DNA of 64,000 nt from the NCBI RefSeq assembly GCF_900141765.1, contig NZ_FSRK01000002.1, positions 900,635 to 964,634 of the forward strand, read 5' to 3'. The notes under the pieces are model-generated. The model worked only from the letters and a program-made list of their open reading frames with translations, searched no databases and was not told the DNA's origin. This DNA is from Epilithonimonas zeae (GTDB lineage Bacteria > Bacteroidota > Bacteroidia > Flavobacteriales > Weeksellaceae). Both the position numbers and the translations under genes were made by a program. Within the stretch, counting starts at the first letter, position 1. Each line of letters begins with the position of its first letter. Below are positions 16,807 to 25,038 of this stretch, one piece after another.

Positions 16807-16925
16807 GCGCCCCGACTTGAACGGAGCTCATTTTTTTATTGCAATGTCCGAAATTTCTATTGTCGGATTAACTTTCTTTGCAATAAAAAGATAGCGGGAG
16901 TGGAAGGCGGATAAAGGCGCCCCAA
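16807..16925. repeat. Dispersed hairpin element, copy B (inverted orientation)
   Basis: Read on the minus strand it runs TGGGGCGCCTTTATCCGCC ... CCACTCCCGCTATC, a variable centre, then GAGCTCCGTTCAAGTCGGGG, nearly the same outer sequence as copy C (24790). The centre is a long hairpin: TTTTTATTGCAA against TTGCAATAAAAA, with an inner TCCGA/TCGGA stem. It fills most of the 284-bp gap. Confidence 0.8.
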
Positions 16926-16999
16926 TAAATATTATCATAGAAAAAGTTTTTGTGTTCAAATTCTTTTTAGATTTGTTTTCAACTTAAAACTAACTTATT

Positions 17000-17530
17000 A
17001 TGAAGAAATTTTTAAAAATTATTAGCGTTATCGTGGCAATAATCATTGCTTATTGCGCAATTGCAATGTTGTTTTTTGACAGCAAATGTCACAACGAACA
17101 ATCTCTCGTTATCAATGCTCCGAAAGAGAAAGTATGGCAAAATGTGAATTCTATGAAAGCTTTTAACACTTGGAATCCTTGGATGAAAATGGATCCGAAC
17201 TTGACAGTAACTTACAGAGGAACGGCTGGCGAAGTGGGTGACGGCTATCACTGGAAAGGTAATGATGATGTGGGCGAAGGCGAACAGGAGATCACGGCGA
17301 TTGCTCCGAACGAAAAAGTGTCCACGAAAATGCATTTTATCAAACCAATGGATGATAATGCGACTTCGGACCTGCTCTTGACGTCGGAAGGTTCCGGAAC
17401 CAAAGTGACTTGGAATATTGAATACGAAATTGAAACGCTTTTCAAACCGATGAAACCGATGATGACCTGGCAAATGAACAAATCATTCTCGGAAGGTCTT
17501 GGAAAACTGAAAGAACTTTCTGAAAAATAG
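17000..17530 (+). CDS. SRPBCC-fold protein with N-terminal membrane anchor
   Basis: This 176-residue protein has a hydrophobic N-terminal segment (about 5-26, IISVIVAIIIAYCAIAMLFF), then a polyketide-cyclase/START-like SRPBCC domain starting INAPKEKVWQNVNSMKAFNTWNPW, followed by GEQEITAIAPNEK and a C-terminal helix. Such proteins bind hydrophobic ligands in a deep cavity. It is probably anchored in the inner membrane facing the periplasm. A TAGATTTG -7 box lies at 16968-16975. Ligand unknown. Confidence 0.85.
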   Translation: MKKFLKIISVIVAIIIAYCAIAMLFFDSKCHNEQSLVINAPKEKVWQNVNSMKAFNTWNPWMKMDPNLTVTYRGTAGEVGDGYHWKGNDDVGEGEQEITAIAPNEKVSTKMHFIKPMDDNATSDLLLTSEGSGTKVTWNIEYEIETLFKPMKPMMTWQMNKSFSEGLGKLKELSEK

Positions 17531-17536
17531 TAAACA

Positions 17537-17565
17537 AAAATCGCCTCAGCTAGCTGAGGCGATTT
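17537..17565. terminator. Bidirectional terminator between convergent genes
   Basis: AAATCGCCTCAGC and GCTGAGGCGATTT form a near-perfect 26-base palindrome flanked by A and T runs. It lies between the SRPBCC stop and the stop of the GH13 gene at 17592. Confidence 0.85.
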
Positions 17566-17591
17566 CATTTGATTTGAAAATTTATTTTGTA

Positions 17592-20411
17592 TTATTTGAT
17601 GATCAGTTTAGAAACTGCCAAACCTTCATCTGACTTTAATTGTACTAAGTAATTTCCTGTTCCAATTCCGTTTACAGAGAATGTTTCGTCTCCTTTAGCA
17701 GATTTCAGTCCGAAAGATTTTACCAGTTTACCGTTAAGGTCATAGATATTGATCTGTCCGTTTTTAGCTTTGTTGTATCTGATTTTCAATAATCCGTCAG
17801 TAGCAGGATTCTGAACGATTTGTAATGATGTTCTGTTGGCACCGATTTTCGTTTCATCCGTAGCCAAAGCAGTTTGATTACCAAAAATTCTGAACTCTCC
17901 TGGCTGAAGAACTACTGTTGTAGAGCCGTTAGCGTTCATAGAAGAATTGTCCATTAGATTGTACCAGTTTCCGGCATAAGGGAAATTAGGCGTTACAGTT
18001 TGAGCTGTTGTTGTAAAGTTGGCAACTACCACTACGTTTTTCAAAGAACTTGCAGGTAAAGCATCATTCCAAACATAGATTCTAGGTAAAAGATTTCCGG
18101 ATTCTACCGTAAAAGTTGTTGTGTCAAAAACCTGACTTGATAATCTGATGGCCAGGATTTTTGACCAAGTGTCATAAACTGCTTTTCTATTGGCATTGGT
18201 GTCATATCCCAAAGTAAAAGCTACTGGTTTTGGAGCAGTTCTACAATCGTTGCTGATGGTTCCGTTCTCACATCTGTTGATACTGAATTCGTAACCCAAT
18301 TCTCCAAACTGCCAAATCATCTTAGGACCAGGAACTGTGAAGAAAACGGCACCAAAAGCTTTTTGTCTTTCCAGTGCGGTATTCAAATCTTTAACACTGT
18401 AAGAACCATTAGCATTTCCATAAGCTAAATTTTTGAACATTAGTCTTTCCTCGTCGTGACTCTCGCCATAGCTCATATTTCTTCTTTCAGAAAAAGTATG
18501 GTTTCTAAAATCAACTCTGTTGAAGTTGCTGTCAGAATCGTAACCCATTGTGTTTTGATTGTAAGGTCCAACCAAATTATCCCACATCATTACACCTTTC
18601 CCTTCGTTCAATCTGTAGTCAGCCCATTGTTTTTCTTCAGCATTTCCTCCCAAATGTTCGAAAATAATATAAGAAGTTGGATCATATGACCATTGATAGT
18701 CTGAATATAATTTCAATACATCCACTCTGTCTTGCTGATAAGAACCTGTACAGTTTTCATCTGATGCAGTACAATTTTGTGTAAATCCTTTGGTCAAATC
18801 CCAACGAAATCCATCGATTTTATATTCAGAAATCCATTGTTCCAAAACTCTGTTCACATAATATCTTGTTTCAGGTTTTGAATGGTTGAAATCATAGAAT
18901 ACACTATAAGCATGTTTTGCAACCTGATTGAAATATGGATTGTTAGCTGCAACATCCCCATAACCACCGGATGTACTTGTTGACCAAAGTCTTTCCAATG
19001 GAGATCTGCCAGAAGCGTGATTAAGTGCAACATCAAGAATTACAGCAATCCCATTTTGGTGACATTTGTCAATAAATTCTTTGAATTTTTCTGGCGTTCC
19101 GTAAGCTTTATCTAATGCTAAATGGAATCCAGGGTTGTACCCCCAAGAATTATTTCCATCAAATTCCATTACCGGCATTAATTCGATGGCATTAACATTT
19201 AATCCTTTGATATAAGGGATTTTATCAATCATAGATTGCCAGTTTTTCTGCTCTGTAAAATCTCTTACCAGAGCTTCATAGACAATTAGATTTTGTTTTG
19301 CTGGTTTTTGGAAATTAGTTACAGTCCAGTTGTAAGCCGGTTTCGCTGTCTGAATTACTGAAACGTCATATTGTTGTCCAGCAGGATAAGCTGGCAAATT
19401 AGGATAGGTACTTGATGAAATCCAAGGATCATCATCCGGAGATAATACCAAAGTTGAATACGGATCCGCAACTTTCACTCCGTCATTGGTTCTGTATTGG
19501 AAAGTATAAACCTGCTGAGGTGTCAATCCTGTAATTTCTAACCAAAATAGATCGGTGTTATTAGTATCTCTTTTCATCACATAGTTGGAAGAAATCTGCC
19601 AATTGTTAAAACTTCCGATAACATGAACGTAGCTTTTAAGAGGCGCGTATAAAGCTAAACCAACTTTCGTTGGATCATTAGGATCGTAAGTGATACCTTG
19701 TCTCATATAAGAAGGCATTGCCGCAGATTGAGAAGTTGGTGTCGGAGAAACTACAAAATTAGAAGTCAAAGTGGTTCCAGATGCTGTCGCAGAAACTTCT
19801 ATATTATTATCAGTAGTAATGCTTGGAGAGGTGGTAATAGTTGATACATTACTAGCTGTGTAGATTGTATTACCATTAGATTTTACAACATAATTAGCAG
19901 GCAAAGAAGTGCTGTAAGTAATAGGGAAAGTACTTCCTGAAGCTACAAAATTAACAGTTCCGTTTTGCGGAGTAGTACTTGTAAACTGAAATCTTCCAAC
20001 TTCCGAATAGATATCCTGAGATTGTCCGTTTCCAGTTTTAGTTTTTAAAAGAAAACCAATTCTTCCGATTCCTGTTCTGTTGTAAAAGGTTCTAGGAACA
20101 AATGTAATTGTGTATGTATCTGTACCAGAATTGTAAGTCAGCTTATTGGATTCATTAGATGAAGCCCAGGTTCCGTTGGTTGGACAGTCTTGGCTGTTAG
20201 CATCATTGCTGTCATAGGACCAAGCCCAAAGGTATAATGCATTGTTGGTAACACCCCAAGTGGATTCATTAATACTGTTTCCATTAAAGGTAATGGTAAT
20301 CGATTCGTCTTCGTTAAAAGTCGGAGGACTGATAGAAGAACTCACAGTTTGCTGCTGCGCAAAACTTGTAATCGCAATGAAAATTGCGATCAGATTGTAA
20401 AAAAATTTCAT
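17592..20411 (-). CDS. T9SS-secreted GH13 alpha-glucan-acting enzyme
   Basis: This 939-residue protein has a signal peptide (1-18), about 210 residues of Ig/E-set-like repeats, a CBM48-like domain (about 235-335, VIGSFNNWQ), a GH13 barrel (about 360-800) and a type A T9SS sorting tail (about 865-939, ending NYLVQLKSDEGLAVSKLIIK). Barrel motifs are DVALNHASG (region I), GFRWDLTKG with nucleophile Asp about 540, IIFEHLGG with the acid Glu about 584, and SHDEER about 653. SHDE and the CBM48 domain recall branching or debranching enzymes more than plain amylases. It would be exported, then attached to or released from the cell surface. Probably acts on starch or glycogen. Confidence 0.9.
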   Translation of the reverse strand: MKFFYNLIAIFIAITSFAQQQTVSSSISPPTFNEDESITITFNGNSINESTWGVTNNALYLWAWSYDSNDANSQDCPTNGTWASSNESNKLTYNSGTDTYTITFVPRTFYNRTGIGRIGFLLKTKTGNGQSQDIYSEVGRFQFTSTTPQNGTVNFVASGSTFPITYSTSLPANYVVKSNGNTIYTASNVSTITTSPSITTDNNIEVSATASGTTLTSNFVVSPTPTSQSAAMPSYMRQGITYDPNDPTKVGLALYAPLKSYVHVIGSFNNWQISSNYVMKRDTNNTDLFWLEITGLTPQQVYTFQYRTNDGVKVADPYSTLVLSPDDDPWISSSTYPNLPAYPAGQQYDVSVIQTAKPAYNWTVTNFQKPAKQNLIVYEALVRDFTEQKNWQSMIDKIPYIKGLNVNAIELMPVMEFDGNNSWGYNPGFHLALDKAYGTPEKFKEFIDKCHQNGIAVILDVALNHASGRSPLERLWSTSTSGGYGDVAANNPYFNQVAKHAYSVFYDFNHSKPETRYYVNRVLEQWISEYKIDGFRWDLTKGFTQNCTASDENCTGSYQQDRVDVLKLYSDYQWSYDPTSYIIFEHLGGNAEEKQWADYRLNEGKGVMMWDNLVGPYNQNTMGYDSDSNFNRVDFRNHTFSERRNMSYGESHDEERLMFKNLAYGNANGSYSVKDLNTALERQKAFGAVFFTVPGPKMIWQFGELGYEFSINRCENGTISNDCRTAPKPVAFTLGYDTNANRKAVYDTWSKILAIRLSSQVFDTTTFTVESGNLLPRIYVWNDALPASSLKNVVVVANFTTTAQTVTPNFPYAGNWYNLMDNSSMNANGSTTVVLQPGEFRIFGNQTALATDETKIGANRTSLQIVQNPATDGLLKIRYNKAKNGQINIYDLNGKLVKSFGLKSAKGDETFSVNGIGTGNYLVQLKSDEGLAVSKLIIK

Positions 20412-20822
20412 AAGGTCTATATATTAAGTGATAAATATATCATTTTTTAATTCACACAATATATTTTTATTTGAAATGAAATTTTTATTTTTAAATAATT
20501 GTAAATGAGTTAGTTGCTGTTTTGACTTGATTTGGAGAGAATTAATTTATTAATTTTAGTTTAACCAAAAATCAACATTGTGCAAGAATTTGATGAATTT
20601 TTTGCTTTAAATGATATTTGTATTATTTTGTAAAATAATCAACAATATATTTTTATAGTTCGTATAAATTTCTATAAATTTACGGACACAGTAAAAAATA
20701 ATGAACATTTAATTTGATTAAATGCGAATTTTAAATTTAGTATTAAACCTTAAAGTTCGTTAATTGTTTTTGATTAATTAAATGTTTGTTTTAAATTGCA
20801 AATAAAATTAATAATTAAAATT
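20412..20822. other. AT-rich divergent promoter region, no gene seen
   Basis: The 411 bases between the divergent GH13 and Lrp-type genes are very AT-rich. Stops in all frames are frequent and no hairpin, repeat or RNA was recognised. Promoters for both genes should lie here, but no full TTG/TANNTTTG pair stands out. Confidence 0.4.
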
Positions 20823-21293
20823 ATGAAGAGTGCATCTGAAACCGGTTATCATTTAGACGGAGTTGACAAAGAGATTATTTATATGTTAATGGACAACGCT
20901 AAAACTTCTCTTGCACATATTTCCAAGCACGTAGGTATTTCTACAACTGCGGTTCACCAAAGAATCAAAAAACTGGAACAAGCGGGCGTAATAGAAAATT
21001 CTATTTCTTTCCTTAATCCAAGAAAAATTGGTTACAAAGTCGTTTCTTACATTGGTGTTTTCTTGGAGCAACCAAGCCATTATCAGGACGCTATCAAAAA
21101 TCTTAATTTGGTAAATGAAGTAGTAGAAGCGCATTACACAACAGGAAATTACACGATTTTCTTAAAAGTACTTTGTAAAGATAATGATCACCTGATGCAG
21201 ATTCTTAACAAAATCCAAAAGCTGAAGGGCGTTACGAGAACAGAAACAATTCTTTCTCTGGAGCAAAGCATCAGCAGACAATTGAAAGTTTAA
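20823..21293 (+). CDS. Lrp/AsnC-family transcriptional regulator
   Basis: The ATG at 20823 (MKSASETGYHLDGVDKEII) is chosen over an in-frame TTG at 20796 because the family HTH starts right after it: LMDNAKTSLAHISKHVGIST, then VHQRIKKLEQAGVIENS. The C-terminal RAM domain (about 75-150) includes YIGVFLEQPSHYQ and VVEAHYTTGNYTIFLKV. It is 156 residues, the typical length. These regulators respond to amino acids; the effector is not readable. A terminator follows at once. Confidence 0.93.
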   Translation: MKSASETGYHLDGVDKEIIYMLMDNAKTSLAHISKHVGISTTAVHQRIKKLEQAGVIENSISFLNPRKIGYKVVSYIGVFLEQPSHYQDAIKNLNLVNEVVEAHYTTGNYTIFLKVLCKDNDHLMQILNKIQKLKGVTRTETILSLEQSISRQLKV

Positions 21294-21312
21294 AAAATTT
21301 TATATAATCGCG

Positions 21313-21343
21313 AAAGGATACAAATTATTTGTATCCTTTTTTT
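21313..21343 (+). terminator. Terminator of the Lrp-type gene
   Basis: AAAGGATACAAAT (21313-21325) pairs with ATTTGTATCCTTT (21327-21339), then a T run. It ends 12 bases before the deoC ATG, so deoC either has a very short leader or depends on read-through. Confidence 0.88.
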
Positions 21344-21355
21344 ATTTTTGTAATT

Positions 21356-22099
21356 ATGGAAATCAATCAATATTTAGACTCAACATATCTGAAAACGCCG
21401 GAACAATCTGGGCTGACAGAAGAACAGACTTTTGAAAAAGTTAGAGAATTGACAGATGAAGCGATTGCTTACAACTTCAAAGAGGTAATGATTCGTCCGA
21501 ATTATGTTAAGCTCATCAAAGATTATTTAGTTTCGAAAAATTCTGACGTTCTGGTGGGAACAGTTATTGGTTTTCACGAAGGAACATATTCTATAGAAGA
21601 TAAATTGAAAGAAGCTAATCAGGCAGTTTTGGATGGCGTAGATGAGTTGGATTATGTTATCAATTATGAAGCTTTCAAAGCCGGAGAATTAGAATTGGTA
21701 AAAAAAGAATTTGTTGAAGGAACCAAATTAGGTTTGGATTTCGATAAAACAGTGAAATGGATTATAGAAATTGCTGCACTTTCAGATGCTCAAATTGCTA
21801 ATTTAACGACTAACATTTGGACTTGGGCGCAGGAAAATTTTGAAGAAAAAGATTTCTCCAGAATCTTTGTTAAATCCTCAACAGGATTTTATGTAACCGA
21901 AGGCGGAAAACCCAATGGCGCAACTTTCGAAGGTGTAAAAATTATGCTGGATAATGCCGGAAAACTTCCAGTGAAAGCTGCTGGTGGTGTGAAGACGCCT
22001 GCCGATGCAGAAAAAATGATTGCAATGGGAATCCAGAGAATCGGAACTTCTGCAGCCAAAGCACTTCTTGGAGAAGGCGAAGCTGGAGTTGGCTATTAA
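21356..22099 (+). CDS. deoC: Deoxyribose-phosphate aldolase
   Basis: The ATG at 21356 (MEINQYLDSTYLK) is used; an upstream in-frame TTG would code through the preceding terminator. The 247-residue class I aldolase has GTVIGFHEG, the region DELDYVINYEAFKAG, the Schiff-base lysine in FVKSSTGF (about 166) and the second active Lys in PVKAAGGV. It converts deoxyribose 5-phosphate to glyceraldehyde 3-phosphate and acetaldehyde in deoxynucleoside salvage. Purine nucleoside phosphorylase, of the same pathway, lies 9 kb away at 30632. Confidence 0.95.
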   Translation: MEINQYLDSTYLKTPEQSGLTEEQTFEKVRELTDEAIAYNFKEVMIRPNYVKLIKDYLVSKNSDVLVGTVIGFHEGTYSIEDKLKEANQAVLDGVDELDYVINYEAFKAGELELVKKEFVEGTKLGLDFDKTVKWIIEIAALSDAQIANLTTNIWTWAQENFEEKDFSRIFVKSSTGFYVTEGGKPNGATFEGVKIMLDNAGKLPVKAAGGVKTPADAEKMIAMGIQRIGTSAAKALLGEGEAGVGY

Positions 22100-22124
22100 G
22101 TAATCCCTTTAAAGAAAATATAAA

Positions 22125-22156
22125 ACCCTCTTGAATTTTCAGGAGGGTTTGTTTTT
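22125..22156. terminator. Terminator of deoC
   Basis: ACCCTCTTGA (22125-22134) pairs with TCAGGAGGGT (22139-22148), loop ATTT, followed by TTGTTTTTT. It lies between convergent deoC and the lipoprotein gene. Confidence 0.85.
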
Positions 22157-23181
22157 TACTTCAAAGATTTGATGTAATCAGCATATCCGCTTTTCTCGAA
22201 TACAATTTGAGAATCCATTTTATAAATATCTTTCCAGCTATCCTTTCCGTGTTTTTCAACGTATTTTTCTATAATTCTAAAACCCATCCAATAGTTTAAA
22301 CTTTTGGGAGCGTCTGCAAATAGTTTGAATTTTTCATTTCTCAGCAAAGGATTATTACCACTTTTATCGTAAAAATATTTCTCTAATTCCTGATAAAGCT
22401 TTTTCTCATTAGTCAAATACCAAGCCCAATCTTTTTCGGACATATTTTCAACAGCTTCGTTTTTTGCAATTTTCTTGTCAAAAAATATCCAAGTAAAATA
22501 GCACGCAAAACCTTCATCAATGGTTTGTGCTAGAGCCGTTTCTTTATTAGAGTCATTGGTATGGAAAGGTTCATAAACCAAATGATTGAGTTCGTGAGGA
22601 ATTCCTTTTTCGATCGTGTAATTGACGTTGTATTCTTTATTATTCAATTCAAAAGCAAATTCTTCTGCGCTGCAACCACCAAAACCGATTCCTTGTAACG
22701 GCGTAAACAGAATGCTGATTTTGGCTTTCGGTGGATAAGGAACCAATTTTTCGAATTTTTGAAGATTCTGTTTTAAAGTTTTTTCTAAATTAATGTTCAA
22801 AAGTTCTGAAGTCCGATTGTCAAAAAAGTCTTTATTATCAGGATAAAGCTTTTTATTCCAATCAACCATTCCTTTTGAATTATTGAATTTTGAAGCATTT
22901 TCTTCTCCGAAAATCATTCCGTAACAGTTGTTCCAAAGTTCTTTATGTGGCTGATAAACCTTTTGAACAATTCGTAAACTGTCATATTGGGATTGATGCG
23001 CTAAAATTTGATTTTTGAAAAGATTAAGAATAGTGATGTTTCCAACTTTAACGCTGTCTGGGACTTTTTCTAATTTTTCAAAAATATTTGATGATTCATT
23101 TTGAGATTTTGAAACTTGATTTTTACAAGATGTAATTAATAACGAAATTAAGATGGATGGTAATATTAGCTTTTTAATCAT
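22156..23181 (-). CDS. Zinc-protease-like lipoprotein (possible DUF2268)
   Basis: This 341-residue protein begins MIKKLILPSILISLLITSCK, a lipoprotein signal with Cys about 19, so it is membrane-anchored. A gluzincin-type metal site HELNH (about 202-206) sits in GIPHELNHLVYEPF, preceded by GIGFGGCSAEEFAFEL; a further Glu downstream (IDEGFACYF) could be the third ligand. The arrangement resembles DUF2268 predicted zinc proteases, but that name is an inference from the HExxH context. It stands alone. Substrate unknown. Confidence 0.75.
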   Translation of the reverse strand: MIKKLILPSILISLLITSCKNQVSKSQNESSNIFEKLEKVPDSVKVGNITILNLFKNQILAHQSQYDSLRIVQKVYQPHKELWNNCYGMIFGEENASKFNNSKGMVDWNKKLYPDNKDFFDNRTSELLNINLEKTLKQNLQKFEKLVPYPPKAKISILFTPLQGIGFGGCSAEEFAFELNNKEYNVNYTIEKGIPHELNHLVYEPFHTNDSNKETALAQTIDEGFACYFTWIFFDKKIAKNEAVENMSEKDWAWYLTNEKKLYQELEKYFYDKSGNNPLLRNEKFKLFADAPKSLNYWMGFRIIEKYVEKHGKDSWKDIYKMDSQIVFEKSGYADYIKSLK

Positions 23182-23213
23182 ACAGAATTCTTACAATTCA
23201 AATATAATTAAAT

Positions 23214-24683
23214 TCACTCCGCCACCCAAACACTCACACTCCCTGCTGGACAAGGGAAATTGGCCCAGCCATTTTCATCAATTGTAATTTTTTCCTCAAG
23301 ATGTCCGGTGAAATCATAAAATGTTTTTCCCGCGTATCGTTTTCCTATTTCCATAGATTTTTGATTCACATCCTTGTTACTCAAAACAATGGCACAACCT
23401 TGGTGTTCATCGTCACCTTCACGAGTCCAGCCAATGCAATGCGCATCATCAAAATAATCTCTTTGCTCCCCATAAGCAAAATCCTTTCTGGCTCGGATGA
23501 GTTCTTCAATCGCATCTACTTTGTCGAGGAAGATTTCATATTCGTTGCCATCTTTTCCTTGGTCTTTGTAGCTCGCGCCGTATAAATCGGGATAGAAAAC
23601 GCAAGGATAACCATCTTTTCTCAGCAAAATCAAAGCATAAGCAATCGGTTTGAACCAAGTTTCAACCGGAGCTTCCAAAGCCTGAAGCGGCTGCGTGTCG
23701 TGATTGTCAACAACTGTTACAGCTTTATTAGGATGAGAACCGACAAGCGTTCCATTGAAAATTTCTCTCAAATCATAATCCGGATTTTTGGAGGCCTGAT
23801 GCAAATTATGCTGCAAGGAAGAATCAAACAAGCTCATACAACCTTCGGTAGAATCTATGTAAGCTTCCAAAAGTGGCAATTCTCCAGGAGCCCAATATTC
23901 ACCAACTGCAAAAATATTTTTTCCGGAGTTGGAGCGCAGAAGCGTTAACCATTCTTTATAAAAATCAGGCGAAATATGTTTTACGGCATCCAGTCTCACA
24001 CCGTCAAAATCCGTCTGGTCAAAATACCATTTTCCCCAATGATTCAGTTCTTCGCGAACAAAAGGATTACGATGTTCGATATCATTATACATCAAAAAAT
24101 CATAATTTCCTTTCTCATCAGAAATAATATCATCCCAGCCATCGGCGTGTTCGTGGATAAGACGGAAAATACCTTTTTCTTTACCTTCCGCATAATCTAC
24201 ACCTGTAAAACAGTTGAAATCCCATTTGAAATCAGAATAAGTATCGCCTCTTCCAGGAAAGGTGAATTTGGTGTAAGATTCGATTTCCATAACATCAGAA
24301 ATATCTTTGTTGCGGTCTTCTTCATCCACCTGTATAACCTTGAATTTCTCAAGCTCATCACCGCCAGCTTTGTGATTCAGAACGACATCTACTATGACTT
24401 GAATGTTTTTTTCTTTCAAAGATTTGATGGCGTCAAGATATTCATCCTTCGAACCATATTTTGTAACAGTCGTTCCTTTTTGATCAAATTCTCCCAAGTC
24501 AAAAAGATCGTAAGCATCATAACCAACGGAGTAGCCACCGTTAGTGCTTTTGTAAGCCGGAGGAAGCCAAACTGCTGTGATTCCTAAGTCGGAAAGATAT
24601 TGTGCAGAGTCTTTGGTGTGTTTCCAAAGGAAAGAATCCCCATCGGTATACCAATGGAAAAACTGAATCATGGTCCCGTTCAT
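23214..24683 (-). CDS. Cytoplasmic alpha-amylase (GH13)
   Basis: This 489-residue protein has no signal peptide. GH13 motifs are complete: DVVLNHKAGGDE (region I), GVRLDAVKHI with nucleophile Asp about 231, VGEYW with the acid Glu about 261, and VDNHDTQ about 327. It starts MIQFFHWYTDGDSFLWKH and shows the KGTTVTKYGSKDEYLDAI block of the bacterial liquefying-type (GH13_5) alpha-amylases, so it should hydrolyse internal alpha-1,4 bonds of imported maltodextrin or stored glycogen. It complements the secreted GH13 enzyme at 17592. Confidence 0.94.
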   Translation of the reverse strand: MNGTMIQFFHWYTDGDSFLWKHTKDSAQYLSDLGITAVWLPPAYKSTNGGYSVGYDAYDLFDLGEFDQKGTTVTKYGSKDEYLDAIKSLKEKNIQVIVDVVLNHKAGGDELEKFKVIQVDEEDRNKDISDVMEIESYTKFTFPGRGDTYSDFKWDFNCFTGVDYAEGKEKGIFRLIHEHADGWDDIISDEKGNYDFLMYNDIEHRNPFVREELNHWGKWYFDQTDFDGVRLDAVKHISPDFYKEWLTLLRSNSGKNIFAVGEYWAPGELPLLEAYIDSTEGCMSLFDSSLQHNLHQASKNPDYDLREIFNGTLVGSHPNKAVTVVDNHDTQPLQALEAPVETWFKPIAYALILLRKDGYPCVFYPDLYGASYKDQGKDGNEYEIFLDKVDAIEELIRARKDFAYGEQRDYFDDAHCIGWTREGDDEHQGCAIVLSNKDVNQKSMEIGKRYAGKTFYDFTGHLEEKITIDENGWANFPCPAGSVSVWVAE

Positions 24684-24789
24684 AAGATTGTAGATTTTTT
24701 CAGATTGTTTGATTTGATGTTTCGTTCTATGAAAATATCAAGCCACTTCAAAAATTCAAGATAAAGTAAAAAGAATCGAGGAGAATTAT

Positions 24790-24870
24790 TTGGGCGCCTT
24801 TATCCGCCTTCCGTTCCCGCTTTTTTCTTTTTTTCTCAAAAAGAAAAAGAGCTCCACTCAAGTCGGGGCG
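24790..24870. repeat. Dispersed hairpin element, copy C
   Basis: TTGGGCGCCTTTATCCGCC ... CGTTCCCGC, a short T-rich/A-rich hairpin (TTTTTTCTTTTTTTCT against AAAAAGAAAAAGA), then GAGCTCCACTCAAGTCGGGG. The outer parts match copy B closely. It lies in the 355-bp gap before dinB, with two further repeats at 24922 and 24999 and no gene. Confidence 0.78.
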
Positions 24871-24921
24871 GGCTTCGCGAAGTTGAAGATTTGTCATAAA
24901 TCCAAACTTAACACAAACACA

Positions 24922-24976
24922 ATTTTGTCATTCCGGAGGAATCTCAACAGTCTAGATTCCTCCGGAATGACAAAAT
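24922..24976. repeat. GTCATTCC palindrome, copy 2
   Basis: Perfect 23-bp arms: core GTCATTCCGGAGGAATCT (24927-24944) and complement (24954-24971). The loop CAACAGTCT is the exact reverse complement of the loop of copy 1. The arm change T to G is compensated on the other arm. Confidence 0.85.
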
Positions 24977-24998
24977 GAACTTTAAAACTAAATTATTT

Positions 24999-25034
24999 GC
25001 TGAGCAAAGCGCCTTTGCGGAATTTGCGTTTAAA
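24999..25034. repeat. GCTGAGC...TTTGCGTT dispersed repeat, copy ii (shortened)
   Basis: GCTGAGCAAAGCGCCTTTGCG joins directly to AATTTGCGTTTAAAA; the middle found in copies i and iii is missing. It ends 5 bases before the dinB stop. Confidence 0.65.
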
Positions 25035-25038
25035 AAAC

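Noticed and set aside
20412..20822. Riboswitch upstream of the Lrp-type gene
   Set aside because: The region is AT-rich with no stable conserved-looking fold that I could identify.
21329..21355. Upstream TTG start for deoC adding nine residues
   Set aside because: The codons lie in the terminator stem of the preceding gene and are not part of the aldolase family start.
24922..24976. CRISPR-like palindromic repeats
   Set aside because: Copies are far apart with no regular spacers and no cas genes; they are dispersed single hairpins.
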